From NCBI GenBank assembly GCA_025056455.1, contig JANWVY010000001.1, forward strand, positions 1,001,757 through 1,065,756: 64,000 bases of DNA. Reading direction: 5' to 3'. Shown piece after piece: positions 53,428-62,153 of this stretch. Within the stretch, counting starts at the first letter, position 1, and the number at the start of each line of letters is the position of its first letter. This DNA comes from Bryobacteraceae bacterium (lineage in GTDB: Bacteria > Acidobacteriota > Terriglobia > Bryobacterales > Bryobacteraceae). The translations under genes were made by a program, and so were the position numbers. The notes beneath the pieces are model-generated. The model had not been told where the DNA came from, ran no database searches, and was given only the letters and a program-made list of their open reading frames with translations.

Positions 53428-54527
53428 GAACGCTGCAACTCTTCGGCATCGATCAGCTTACGCCAGCGCAGGCCTTCTTGGAAAGCCAGCAACATGCCAA
53501 TGGGGATGATCACTAAGAAAGCAACTGCCCACAAAATCAGCGCGATTCCTGTGGCGGTCTCCAAGGGCAGACGGAAAAACTCCGTCAGTACGAGCACCGT
53601 CGCAATCTGCATGCCTCCTCCGATTCCCGGAATCTGGATGGCGCTACCGAAGGCGACCACGCCAGCAACAATCAAGGTGTCCATGAAGCCAAACGATGCG
53701 GTCGCTGGGAAGCTTTTGAAAAGAAAAAGAAACGAAGCCACGATCACCATCCACTCGGCGAAGGTGTAGCCGACCACCAGCAGCACAAAAGACCTCCGTT
53801 GCGTCGACCGCGTGCCAGCAAGAAAGGCTTTTAGGAGGGGATCCAATTTCGCTTGTAGCGGATCGGGCAGCACAGAGAGCGCGCTCGAAAGGCGACTTTC
53901 GACATACCCAGGAAACAGGCCAAAGGCGATGAGCATGGCCAGACAAACCGTACAAAGCAGGCCGACCGTATGGCCCCCCGCCTGAAGCAACCAGCGAAGG
54001 GATCCGCCGATGGTGGTCGAAGAGGAATGGATCCGGCTGAGCGCAAAGGCAAACAGCAAAAGCACCATTAAAAGGTCATAGATCCTCTCAAGCAGCCACA
54101 CCGCCATTTGAGAGCTAAAGGCCAGATTTTCCCGCTTCGAAATGAGATAAGGCCGGACGAGCTCCCCGGCCCGGCCAAAAAAGACAACCGCCGTAAAGCC
54201 GATAGCTGTAGCGCGAAACATGCCCCAAAAGCTTGTCCTCGCCTTTAAGGGCCGGATCATGAGCTGCCATCGCAGCACGCGTCCCACGTAGGAAAGCAGG
54301 ACCGCAGCCACGGAAGCAGCAAACCAGATCGGATCGAGTTGAGCAAACGTTTGCTCAAAAAGATCCCAACGGAATTGCTGCTGCCGGGATCGAAACCAAA
54401 ACCAGGCGCCAGCCCCAAGAAGGATCAATCCGACAACAACATAGAGGGAATGCCGGTCCTTGCTAGAGCGTTGTTGGCTAGGGAAAATGCCACCTCCTTT
54501 GGTTCGCCCCGAATTGGTGGCAAACAC
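53424..54527 (-). CDS. AglD/YbhN-type (UPF0104) membrane protein
   Basis: A membrane protein of 367 residues at most, with seven or eight helices of the lysylphosphatidylglycerol-synthase TM-region family. RVLRWQLMIRPL and FFGRAGELVRPYLISKRE are family motifs; GIGGGMQIATVLVLTEFF lies near the C-terminus. In other bacteria such proteins flip lipids or lipid-linked sugars; the substrate here is unknown. The only early start codon is GTG at 54527. A perfect GGAGGT lies 28 bases inside the frame without a good start codon at the right distance, so the N-terminus is uncertain. Confidence 0.88.
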   Translation of the reverse strand: MFATNSGRTKGGGIFPSQQRSSKDRHSLYVVVGLILLGAGAWFWFRSRQQQFRWDLFEQTFAQLDPIWFAASVAAVLLSYVGRVLRWQLMIRPLKARTSFWGMFRATAIGFTAVVFFGRAGELVRPYLISKRENLAFSSQMAVWLLERIYDLLMVLLLFAFALSRIHSSSTTIGGSLRWLLQAGGHTVGLLCTVCLAMLIAFGLFPGYVESRLSSALSVLPDPLQAKLDPLLKAFLAGTRSTQRRSFVLLVVGYTFAEWMVIVASFLFLFKSFPATASFGFMDTLIVAGVVAFGSAIQIPGIGGGMQIATVLVLTEFFRLPLETATGIALILWAVAFLVIIPIGMLLAFQEGLRWRKLIDAEELQRS

Positions 54528-54618
54528 AGAAATCCGCCCGCGAAACTGCAGGCCGGGCGAAGCGGAATAAAATGAATACGTTCAAATCAACCCAGTCCGC
54601 TGCGGGCCTCACATTTGG

Positions 54619-54646
54619 TGAACTTCTCATGATAAATCCTCGTTTA
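54619..54646 (+). promoter_or_regulatory. candidate ECF-type promoter upstream of the sigma gene
   Basis: TGAACTT followed after 15 bases by CGTTTA resembles the GGAACTT/CGTnTA class read by many ECF sigmas. A second GGAACT lies at 54665-54670. If real, it would let the downstream sigma drive its own operon with a leader of about 95 bases. Confidence 0.3.
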
Positions 54647-54746
54647 GACAACTGGAAGTTGATCGGAACTCAGTCGGGGAAGAGGTGCAGGCTACGGGGT
54701 GGCCAGGGGCTGGTGGAAGGGCCATGGCAGCACCAAGGAGATTTCG

Positions 54747-55409
54747 ATGGCAGCAGCAGGCACAGCAACGGAGGTGATCGCCCGGGCCAGCGCCTGGCCG
54801 CGTTTTCCCCTCCGAACTGATTGCCCGAACAGGATCAAGCGATTGGACGAAGATTCCACTCTTGTTGAGCGGTGCTTATCGGGTGATGAAACGGCCTGGG
54901 AGGACTTGGTCCGAACCCATACCCGGCGGGTCTATTCCGTCTGCTACCGCTTCACAAACCGCGAACAAGAAGCGCAGGACTTGACCCAAGAAGTCTTCCT
55001 CCGCGTCTTCCGGTCCTTGCGCAGCTTCCGCTACGGAGAGGGCTCGTTTCTGGTGTGGCTGATGCGGCTGACCCGCAACCTGCTCATCGACCATTACCGC
55101 AAAAACAAAATCGAGCGCGCCACTGACTCTCTGGAGGAGCAACTACCGCGGCTCGAGCTCCAGGCGGCGGAGTCCACTCGGGCCGAAGGCCTGCTCTCTA
55201 GCCGCGAAGCGAGCGAACTGCTGCAACACGCTTTGGCGAAACTTTCCCCTGAATTGAGAGAAACTCTGATTCTGCGGGATGTCGAAGAGCTCGAATATCG
55301 CGAAATTGCCCAGGTGCTGGGCGTGCCAGAAGGCACCGTTAAATCGCGGCTCAACCGGGGCCGTGCGGAGTTGGCCCGTCTCTTACGGAAGCACAAGGTG
55401 GCGCTATGA
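54747..55409 (+). CDS. ECF sigma factor (RpoE-like)
   Basis: A 220-residue group IV sigma factor. Region 2 (about 40-105) has WEDLVRTHTRRVYSVCYRF, QDLTQEVFLRVFRSL and the DNA-melting LIDHYRKN. Region 4 (about 150-205) has LSPELRETLILRDVEELEYREIAQVLGVPEGTVKSRL. The start at 54747 has AAGGAG six bases upstream, which overrules the open frame from 54699. It overlaps the anti-sigma gene by four bases. The following three membrane proteins point to an envelope-stress regulon. Confidence 0.94.
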   Translation: MAAAGTATEVIARASAWPRFPLRTDCPNRIKRLDEDSTLVERCLSGDETAWEDLVRTHTRRVYSVCYRFTNREQEAQDLTQEVFLRVFRSLRSFRYGEGSFLVWLMRLTRNLLIDHYRKNKIERATDSLEEQLPRLELQAAESTRAEGLLSSREASELLQHALAKLSPELRETLILRDVEELEYREIAQVLGVPEGTVKSRLNRGRAELARLLRKHKVAL

Positions 55410-56008
55410 CGTGTTCCGAGTTGGAAAACGTTCTCTGTGATTACTTGGACGGGGTTCTGGCCGCGGGAGAGCGCCAGGAAGTTGAGACGCACTTGGCTGG
55501 TTGCCCCGCCTGCGCCGAGTTTGCCGCGGATGTCCGCCTCGCCGTGAGGTTCTTTGAACGGGCCGCTCCGGTTGAACCCCCGCAGGCCCTGGTGACGCAT
55601 CTGCTGTATCAGATTCCGGGGCAGCTCCGAGAAGTGCATCCCCCTCGTGGACGCCTAGCCCGCTGGTGCCGCTCTCTGTTTGAGCCTGTCTTTCAGCCCC
55701 GGCTGGTGATGGGGATGGCCATGACAGTGCTTTCGTTTGCGATGCTGGGCCGATTTGCTGGCATTCAGATCCGTCAGCTGCACCCTTCGGACCTGGATCC
55801 CGTGAAAATCATCGCATCGGTCGAAGACCGCATCCATCGCACGTGGGTAAGAGCTGTTAAATACTACCAGAGTTTACGCCTGGTTTATGAAATCCAATTC
55901 CGGCTCCGTGAGCTAACCGACAGCGAGCAGGAAGCAGAAACGAATCAGGATGCCGGCCGCCCTTCGGAAGATCCCACGGATCGGCAACCCCGATCAATCA
56001 CGAAATGA
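55406..56008 (+). CDS. anti-sigma factor with zinc-binding (ZAS) domain
   Basis: A 200-residue protein. The first 45 residues are a putative zinc finger with HLAGCPAC, giving the HxxxCxxC motif that holds many ECF sigmas. A membrane helix follows (about residues 101-118, VMGMAMTVLSFAMLGRF). The C-terminal part is charged and ends with a disordered tail. It overlaps the sigma gene by four bases. Its topology would put the sensor region outside. Confidence 0.88.
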   Translation: MTCSELENVLCDYLDGVLAAGERQEVETHLAGCPACAEFAADVRLAVRFFERAAPVEPPQALVTHLLYQIPGQLREVHPPRGRLARWCRSLFEPVFQPRLVMGMAMTVLSFAMLGRFAGIQIRQLHPSDLDPVKIIASVEDRIHRTWVRAVKYYQSLRLVYEIQFRLRELTDSEQEAETNQDAGRPSEDPTDRQPRSITK

Positions 56009-56025
56009 CAACAACCCCCTAACGC

Positions 56026-56757
56026 ATGGAAGAGGAGGAACTTGGGGATAGACAGAGAGATTTCATTATGGAGAGCCTAGAACGTAGTCCCGCTTCAGAG
56101 CCAAATACTCCTTCGCCCCCGGCCGCCTACTGTCGTGACTGTGGGCGTGCACTTTCCGCCGAAGAGGTTCGGAATTACCAGGGAGTTATCTACTGTCCTG
56201 ACCACGCGCCTTCCGCGGGCCGGACAGCGACCGGAGCGCCGCCCTTGGCTATGGGAAAAGTTGCGGCCGACCCGAATATTTCTCCCGGCTTGGCCTTTCT
56301 GCTAGGCCTCATTCCAGGAGTCGGAGCGATTTACAACGGGCAGTACGGCAAGGGATTTGTGCATGTTCTCATTACGGGATTACTATTTTCGCTGGCGGAA
56401 GCCGAAACGGGCCCTTTTGAGACGCTTTTCGGCCTGTTAATTCCCGTGTGGTTCTTTTACATGGCGTTCGAAGCGTTTCACACTGCGAAAAGGCGCGCCT
56501 CGGGTCAGCCCGTGGATGAGTTCTCCTCGATCTTCCCCAATTCTGCTGTCTTAAGTTCGCCCCTGTTGCCCGTGCTCTTGATTGCCCTCGGGGTAATCAT
56601 CCTGCTGCACAATGTGGGATTTCTGAACATCCGGCGCTTGATTCCCTACATCGGGCCGATTTTCCTGATCTCGCTCGGCGCCTACTTGTTGTATGTCCGA
56701 GCCCGCGCAAACGCCACTCTCCCATCCGCACAGGAGGCAGAAAATGAGCGCCGTTAG
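56026..56757 (+). CDS. B-box-type zinc finger + TM2 + LiaI/LiaF-type membrane protein
   Basis: A 243-residue protein. An N-terminal zinc motif (YCRDCG...YCPDHA, about 35-60) is of B-box type. Then comes a TM2-like pair of helices with GLIPGVGAIYNGQYGKGF. The C-terminal part (about 180-230) has LLIALGVIILLHNVGF, typical of DUF5668/LiaF TM segments. It probably sits in the inner membrane with the zinc domain in the cytosol. A later Met at 56068 has a slightly better upstream sequence. Third gene of the sigma operon. Confidence 0.86.
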   Translation: MEEEELGDRQRDFIMESLERSPASEPNTPSPPAAYCRDCGRALSAEEVRNYQGVIYCPDHAPSAGRTATGAPPLAMGKVAADPNISPGLAFLLGLIPGVGAIYNGQYGKGFVHVLITGLLFSLAEAETGPFETLFGLLIPVWFFYMAFEAFHTAKRRASGQPVDEFSSIFPNSAVLSSPLLPVLLIALGVIILLHNVGFLNIRRLIPYIGPIFLISLGAYLLYVRARANATLPSAQEAENERR

Positions 56758-57001
56758 CAACCGTGGCAGGCTGGTGAGTGCGCTTCGCGGCCCCATTCTT
56801 CTCCTCACGCTCGGTCTGCTGTTTAGCTTGGACCACTTCGGCCCTTATCGCTTCGCCAGCTCCTGGCCCGTCCTTCTAATCGTTCTCGGCGTTCTGAAGC
56901 TTTTGGAGCGAGCTGGGCCCTCGCCTCCCTCAGCACTTTCGTCGAGAGGGCCCCTACCGGGTCCCCCGGATCTGGCCGGCGGCTCAACACCCTCTTCCTA
57001 G
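56744..57001 (+). CDS. small LiaI/LiaF-type (DUF5668) membrane protein
   Basis: An 85-residue protein with two helices: GPILLLTLGLLFSLDHFGPY and SSWPVLLIVLGVLKLLERA. This is the same module as in its two neighbours, so the operon carries three copies. It overlaps the preceding gene by 14 bases in another frame. The C-terminal 25 residues are Pro/Ser/Gly-rich. Confidence 0.75.
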   Translation: MSAVSNRGRLVSALRGPILLLTLGLLFSLDHFGPYRFASSWPVLLIVLGVLKLLERAGPSPPSALSSRGPLPGPPDLAGGSTPSS

Positions 57002-57050
57002 TCGCCGCTGTGTCCCTTGCCGAAGAAGCTTGAATTTGGAGGGTGCCGTC

Positions 57051-58499
57051 GTGAAACCGAAATCCTTGGCCGCCCCGCTGTTGTTGATTGGAGCCGGGGT
57101 AATCCTTCTCCTGCGGAACCTGTGGCCCGAGATTCCGCTTTTCGAGATCCTCACTCGCTATTGGCCGCTTGTGTTGGTCGTCTGGGGCACGATCCGGCTC
57201 ATCGAAGTGCTCTGGTGGCATTTCTCCGGGCGTGCGTTGCCAGCCTCGAGTGTGAGTCCTGGTGAGTGGGCCGTTGTGATTCTACTTTGCCTCCTCGGCT
57301 CTGGTCTGTTCTGGGGGTATCACTCTTATTGGAAACACTGGCCCGGTGGACGCATTACCATTCGCGGCATCGAAATCTTTGGGGAATCCTATGACACCCC
57401 CATCCAGGTCGAGCAACCTAGCCCGTCTAAGACTCCGAAAGTGATTCTAGAGCTTGGGCGTGGAACTGCCCGAATCGTCGGTGTGGACTCCCAATCCTTC
57501 AAGATCACTGGGCGGAAGACCATTCGCGCCTTGAATCAAGCGGACGCCCAAAAAGCGGATCAAGCAACACCGCTGGAGATCACCCCTCGCGGCGATCAGA
57601 TTTTCGTCCGCACAAACCTCGAGCGAGTCGACTCCTCGCAGCGACCCTCCGTGGACCTCGAGGTCAGTTTACCGAAGGGCGCCAGCCTAGAGGCCCGCGC
57701 TCGCTCGGCAGACTTGGATGTCACCGACTTGTCGGGAGCAGTGGAAGTCTACAGCGATCAGGCCGACGTTCGGGTGAAGAACATCGGCAGTCTCAAGGTC
57801 GAATTCAGCCGTAGCAATGTGGTGCGGGCCACGGGAGTACGAGGAGCGGTAGAGATCAAAGCGCGAAGCCGTGGCAGGGATGTGGAACTTGAATCGGTGA
57901 GCGGACCCGTCAAAGTCACGGGCCCCTATTCGGGTGAACTCAGCTTTCGAGAGGTTGCCAGCCCGCTGCGATTCAAGACTCCTGAGACAGAATTCAGCGC
58001 CGAGAAGATCGCTGGTAGCTTGCGCGTGGATTTGTCCAACATCACGGCAGAAAACGCCACAGGCCCCATTCGTTTAACCAGCAAATCGCGTGACGTTGCC
58101 GTTAGCGAGTTTTCGCAAAGTTTGGATCTCACGGTGGAGCGCGGTGATTTGGAAATCCGCCCTGGCGCGCGGTTCGGAAGAATTGAAGCTCGGACAGGGA
58201 ATGGCAATATCGATTTTTTCGCTCCTCCAGGCGCAAGTTTTGAGATTCTGGCAACAACCGACCGCGGGCGAATTGAGAACTACTTTGGGGGCGGGTTCAA
58301 AGTTACGGAACGGGGACGCGGCAGCGAGCTTCGTGGAGCGACCGGGTCTGGTCCTACAGTCACGCTCCAAACTGACCGCGGGGCGATCAACATCTTAAAA
58401 TCGACGAGTTCTCAGCCCTCGCCCCAGCTGCTTCCCAAGACAATCTCGGCCCCTGATCCTGCGCACAACCCGCCCCCAGCTCCCAATGGGAAGCCGTAA
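57051..58499 (+). CDS. LiaF-TM (DUF5668) + DUF4097 toastrack protein
   Basis: A 482-residue protein. The N-terminus has three or four helices with APLLLIGAGVILLLRNLWPE, the LiaF-TM type. From about residue 120 to 460 it is a repetitive beta structure of the DUF4097/toastrack class, with units such as LSGAVEVYSDQADVRVKNIG and VSGPVKVTGPYSGELSF. GTG at 57051 has GGAGGG seven bases upstream and is the chosen start. This domain combination is tied to LiaF/PspC-type envelope stress modules. The proline-rich tail ends the operon. Confidence 0.87.
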   Translation: MKPKSLAAPLLLIGAGVILLLRNLWPEIPLFEILTRYWPLVLVVWGTIRLIEVLWWHFSGRALPASSVSPGEWAVVILLCLLGSGLFWGYHSYWKHWPGGRITIRGIEIFGESYDTPIQVEQPSPSKTPKVILELGRGTARIVGVDSQSFKITGRKTIRALNQADAQKADQATPLEITPRGDQIFVRTNLERVDSSQRPSVDLEVSLPKGASLEARARSADLDVTDLSGAVEVYSDQADVRVKNIGSLKVEFSRSNVVRATGVRGAVEIKARSRGRDVELESVSGPVKVTGPYSGELSFREVASPLRFKTPETEFSAEKIAGSLRVDLSNITAENATGPIRLTSKSRDVAVSEFSQSLDLTVERGDLEIRPGARFGRIEARTGNGNIDFFAPPGASFEILATTDRGRIENYFGGGFKVTERGRGSELRGATGSGPTVTLQTDRGAINILKSTSSQPSPQLLPKTISAPDPAHNPPPAPNGKP

Positions 58500-58521
58500 C
58501 CATGGCCCTCTGCCCTGAGTT

Positions 58522-59139
58522 CTAGAAACCTGCCTCCCCTCGATACACGAGATCCTTGACAGTGAAAACGGCTTGCCGGTAGGGCGCAGAAACTCCTGGC
58601 AGATATAACTCAAAGACGAGCTCTCTCACGGCAGATGCTGGACGCGGAAAAACCAGTCGCAGCACCGGATCGGAAGGCACCGGGGGAAAGTGGCCGGTCA
58701 TCTTCAGCTTTTTCCGCCCGTCCTTGAGAAACGACTCCTCCTCCATGCGCTGCAACTCATCGGCGGAGGCAAGGGCCTGGACCTTGGGATGGCGAACTGC
58801 GAGGACAATCACGTGACCGAGGTTTTCTTTTAGGAAGTGCTCGTATTCCTGTCTCAGCCCGGAATCTTGGCTGGGTTGAGGGGATTTGGAGGAGTAGCGC
58901 CGCAACCACTCTTTCTCGGCTACTTGCAGGGGTGGAGCGGACGCAAGATAGATGCCCACGGGCGGCCCCGCCTTGGCCTGAGTCACCTGAGCCCAGGGTG
59001 AATCCGTCATGATTTGGAGCAGCTCCTCGTCGGACCATTCGTGGGGTTGTTTCCTGTCCCAAAACGGAGTCTTTTGCCAACCCAGGGCCGCGCAGGCCAG
59101 CAAAACCCGCGCAACGAGCGCCCCCAGCCAAGGTCGCAT
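58522..59139 (-). CDS. conserved secreted hypothetical protein
   Basis: A 205-residue protein with a short signal peptide (residues of about 1-20). WSDEELLQIMTDSPWAQVTQA follows, then a conserved-looking core ending with LVFELYLPGVSAPYRQAVFTVKDLVYRG. Similar proteins of unknown function occur in Acidobacteria. It starts seven bases after the GT2 stop and is thus in an operon with it. No motif for an enzyme. Confidence 0.72.
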   Translation of the reverse strand: MRPWLGALVARVLLACAALGWQKTPFWDRKQPHEWSDEELLQIMTDSPWAQVTQAKAGPPVGIYLASAPPLQVAEKEWLRRYSSKSPQPSQDSGLRQEYEHFLKENLGHVIVLAVRHPKVQALASADELQRMEEESFLKDGRKKLKMTGHFPPVPSDPVLRLVFPRPASAVRELVFELYLPGVSAPYRQAVFTVKDLVYRGEAGF

Positions 59140-59146
59140 AGCCCGA

Positions 59147-59890
59147 TTATGGCATGTTCGAACCGCCGCGCTTGGTCATCCGCTTCCAGATTAGAGGAGC
59201 GGTGAGGCGTAACACAGTCCATAGAATTTTCGACCCCGCGGCGAGACTTGCCTTCCACTGTCCTGAGATCTTGTTCACCCCTGCCCTCCGCTTGCGGTAC
59301 TGGACCGGCACTTCTACGACACGCAAGCCCTGCTGCAAGGCCCGCACTTGCATTTCCACGGTCCAGCCAAAACCGCGATCTTGCATTCCGAGCTGGCGCA
59401 ACGCCTGAAAGCGAATGGCGCGGAAAGGACCGAGATCGGTGTAGCGGTGCCCGTAGAGAAGGCGAATGAATCCTGTGGCGACTGCGTTGCCGACTTGCTG
59501 GTGGGGCAACAGCGCTCCAGGTTCACAGACGCCCAACGTGCGGGAACCGATCACCAGGTCGGCGCGTCCGTCGAGGAGGGGGGCGAGCAAACGCGGGATG
59601 TCGCTGACATCCTCCGATAAGTCTGCTTGCATGAAAACGACGAAGTCACAATCCTGTGGCAGGGCGTTCACTGCTTTCAGACATGCGGCTCCGTATCCCC
59701 GCTCGGGCTCATCCACAACCATGGCGCCGTGCGCGCGGGCAATCAGAGCTGTTTGGTCGGTCGAGCCGTTGTTGGCCACAATTACCCAGCGAAACAGGTC
59801 GCGGGGAATGCGAGACAACATCTCCCCCAGCACGTCTTCTTCGTTGAGTGCAGGGATGATGAGCGCGGTTGAAGCTTCCCTTTTTATCAT
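59147..59890 (-). CDS. GT2 family glycosyltransferase (DPM1-like)
   Basis: A 247-residue GT-A glycosyltransferase. ALIIPALNEED, VIVANNGSTDQT and MQADLSEDVSDIPRL (a variant of the DxD block, with Gln-Ala-Asp) are seen, plus TDLGPFRAIR and QYRKRRAGVNKISG. Homologues transfer sugars to polyprenyl phosphate or other acceptors. Soluble, without the C-terminal helices of the GT2 enzyme at 11.3 kb. Its start overlaps the upstream region of lepB on the other strand. Confidence 0.9.
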   Translation of the reverse strand: MIKREASTALIIPALNEEDVLGEMLSRIPRDLFRWVIVANNGSTDQTALIARAHGAMVVDEPERGYGAACLKAVNALPQDCDFVVFMQADLSEDVSDIPRLLAPLLDGRADLVIGSRTLGVCEPGALLPHQQVGNAVATGFIRLLYGHRYTDLGPFRAIRFQALRQLGMQDRGFGWTVEMQVRALQQGLRVVEVPVQYRKRRAGVNKISGQWKASLAAGSKILWTVLRLTAPLIWKRMTKRGGSNMP

Positions 59891-59940
59891 GGTTTAATAA
59901 GGGGCGTTCACCCGCGGATGGTTTGGGGAATGAGAGAGGT

Positions 59941-60570
59941 ATGCACGATCAACCGAGGATGACCTCCGCAGATGCAGCGGTGAATTTGACGCAGTCCTAT
60001 CTCAACCCGGCGCCTCCAGCTGCGCCTAGCCGGTGTGAGGAAACCAAGACGGCGCTCGCTTTGGTGTTTTCCTGGATGCGGGATCTGCTGTTTTCGGTGG
60101 TAATCGCCATTGTGGTGATTTTGTTTCTCTACCAGCCCGTTAAGGTGGAAGGCACAAGCATGATGCCCGCCCTGGAGGATCAGGAGCGCATTTTCATCAA
60201 CAAATACGTCTACCGGTTTGGAATTGGCGAGATTATGCGTGGGGACATGGTGGTGTTTCACTACCCTCATGATCCCTCTAAGTCCTACATCAAGCGCGTG
60301 ATTGGTTTGCCAGGCGACACCGTCGCCATGGAAGACGGCGTGGTGTTTGTGAATGGCAAACGGCTGGAAGAAGATTACGTCCCGGAGCAATACCGCGACC
60401 GCCAAAGCATGCCTTTGGTCCGCATTCCAGCCGATCATTATTTTGTGCTGGGAGATCACCGGTCCTCTTCGAATGACAGCAGGGCCTGGGGCCCAGTGCA
60501 TCGCCAGTATATTTACGGTAAGGCGGTGTTCGTATACTGGCCGCTCGACAAAATGGGGCTGCTGCATTAG
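59941..60570 (+). CDS. lepB: signal peptidase I
   Basis: Removes signal peptides of Sec- and Tat-exported proteins. 209 residues. A single N-terminal membrane helix (about 48-65) is followed by the catalytic EGTSMMPAL with Ser73 and SYIKRVIGLPGD with Lys118; GDHRSSSNDSRAWG is the conserved box E. ATG at 59941 has GAGAGG just upstream. It serves the many exported enzymes in this window. Confidence 0.95.
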   Translation: MHDQPRMTSADAAVNLTQSYLNPAPPAAPSRCEETKTALALVFSWMRDLLFSVVIAIVVILFLYQPVKVEGTSMMPALEDQERIFINKYVYRFGIGEIMRGDMVVFHYPHDPSKSYIKRVIGLPGDTVAMEDGVVFVNGKRLEEDYVPEQYRDRQSMPLVRIPADHYFVLGDHRSSSNDSRAWGPVHRQYIYGKAVFVYWPLDKMGLLH

Positions 60571-60599
60571 GACTTCGGCCCAGCTTCCCAGCTGCGCTC

Positions 60600-60818
60600 T
60601 CAACGCCGGCTAAACAACCACATCAAGAGAGTCAACACAGCACTGATCAGCAACGACGTGCCCAACGGGAAATAGATGTGTGTATTCTTGCTTTGCCAGT
60701 GAATATCCAGCGGCAACCGTCCCAAGCGAAAGGGTAGACGGTCCCCTAGCAAGAACAGCAAACCGACGCCGGCAAGGAGGAGGCCGACGAAGATGAGAGA
60801 CCTTCCGAGCTGCTCCAT
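60600..60818 (-). CDS. DUF2905 small membrane protein
   Basis: A 72-residue protein with two helices and the DUF2905 core GDRLPFRLGRLPLDI and FPLGTSLLISAVLTL. Function unknown in the family. Located between lepB (convergent) and the isomerase gene, 21 bases downstream of the latter, so both may be cotranscribed. Confidence 0.85.
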   Translation of the reverse strand: MEQLGRSLIFVGLLLAGVGLLFLLGDRLPFRLGRLPLDIHWQSKNTHIYFPLGTSLLISAVLTLLMWLFSRR

Positions 60819-60839
60819 GGCCTCGATAAACTCCCTGGT

Positions 60840-62078
60840 CTAGACAAAATAGCGGCGATCCTTGTGCATGCCCACCAGGATTTGGAAAATTCGGTGCCCG
60901 ATGAGTTCATGGAGGGTCAGTAACTCCTGGTTGGCTTCCGTAATCTCCCTTACGTTTTTCGGGTCGCTGACCGGGCCCCCGGCCTTGAGGGCCTCGGTGG
61001 CTTCTTTGAGTACCGAATCCTCGAGCACCTCACCCGCCATCTCCCACAGCGTGATAAAGCGGTCCACGGCGGTGGGAAAGCTGACGGCAAACACCCCATA
61101 GTTGCTGGTTGTGCGGGGCGGCTTGTAGTCGAGATTGAATGGCCCGTGATAGCCATGGCTGCGCAGCAGGACAAGCACATTCAGCCAGTCCAGCGGGTTT
61201 ACAAGGCCAACGGCGATGTCCACGTCATGCTTGAGCCGGTAGCCATCGTTGATGTCAAAGTGCCACAGCTTACCTGCGAGGAGTGCCCGCGCAAGCGCTG
61301 CCCGGGGTGCAGCTCCCCACATCAACTCATGAAGGTACTCGGGGTTCAAGCCAACCATTTCCGGATGTTGCAGCAAGCCAGAATGAATAAACGCCAGCAT
61401 CGCGTCCGAAGTGGGCAACAGAATTTCAGCCTGCGGCTCAAAGGGTTTCGCCTCGAGACAGTGTTTGAGCACGGCCCGGTTGTACTGCTTCGACAGTTCG
61501 AGATCTGCCTGGCAAGCGGCATTCAAGGCCTCGGCATACCAGCGCAAAGTTTGCGTTTCTTCGACCGCTCCTTGAATCTGATAGCCGAGCGATCCGGGCC
61601 AGTACACGGCGAACTGGGCGCCGAGCTGGTGTCCAATTTTGACCGTGTTGCAGAGCCGCGCCGCTGCATACTCTCGCACTGCCGGAGATTCAGCGGCTGG
61701 CCCGGCGGCAAAGACGGCGTGAAAGAAAGTCTCCGTCGTCACCATGGAACACTTCACTCCGGTTTCCCGCAAGACTCGGCTAATGCGTTCCACCACGACG
61801 TCCTGTTCTGGGGTGAAAAGAGCATCGGGGGGAATGACATCGGTGTCGTGCGTGCTCCAGTAGCCGATGCCAATCTCGGCGTAATTCCGGATGACATCTT
61901 CAAAACCGACCGGCTTGCGCGTGGGGGCATGAAACAGCGCTTGTCCTTCGTAAGCAGCCGCCCATTGCGGGCCGCTGATGAAGTACTTGCGGCGCTGTTC
62001 TGGGGTGTAAGAGGCCCCACAGGCCCGCATAAGCCGGTCCACTAAGGCCCTTTGCTCGTTTTTTGGGATGGGTTTCAT
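60840..62078 (-). CDS. xylose-isomerase-family protein
   Basis: A 412-residue TIM barrel close in pattern to actinobacterial XylA. Metal and catalytic residues appear conserved: THDTD (His and Asp), CLEAKPFEP (Glu, Lys), NPEYLHELM (Glu, His), WHFDINDGYRLKHDVD (three Asp) and LDYKPPRT (Asp). The block equivalent to WGGREG is WPGSLG, so substrate handling may differ. It probably isomerises an aldose, but xylose itself is not proven. The C-terminal helix extension is present. Confidence 0.82.
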   Translation of the reverse strand: MKPIPKNEQRALVDRLMRACGASYTPEQRRKYFISGPQWAAAYEGQALFHAPTRKPVGFEDVIRNYAEIGIGYWSTHDTDVIPPDALFTPEQDVVVERISRVLRETGVKCSMVTTETFFHAVFAAGPAAESPAVREYAAARLCNTVKIGHQLGAQFAVYWPGSLGYQIQGAVEETQTLRWYAEALNAACQADLELSKQYNRAVLKHCLEAKPFEPQAEILLPTSDAMLAFIHSGLLQHPEMVGLNPEYLHELMWGAAPRAALARALLAGKLWHFDINDGYRLKHDVDIAVGLVNPLDWLNVLVLLRSHGYHGPFNLDYKPPRTTSNYGVFAVSFPTAVDRFITLWEMAGEVLEDSVLKEATEALKAGGPVSDPKNVREITEANQELLTLHELIGHRIFQILVGMHKDRRYFV

Positions 62079-62153
62079 GAGAGTTCCGCCACTGAACTCT
62101 TCATGATAGCGGGGCCAACGCCCGGCCGGGGATCTTGAGGTAGCGGATGGAGT

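Noticed and set aside
54572-54820. 82-codon frame upstream of the ECF sigma gene
   Set aside because: Overlaps the sigma start in another frame and lacks a ribosome-binding site or any motif.
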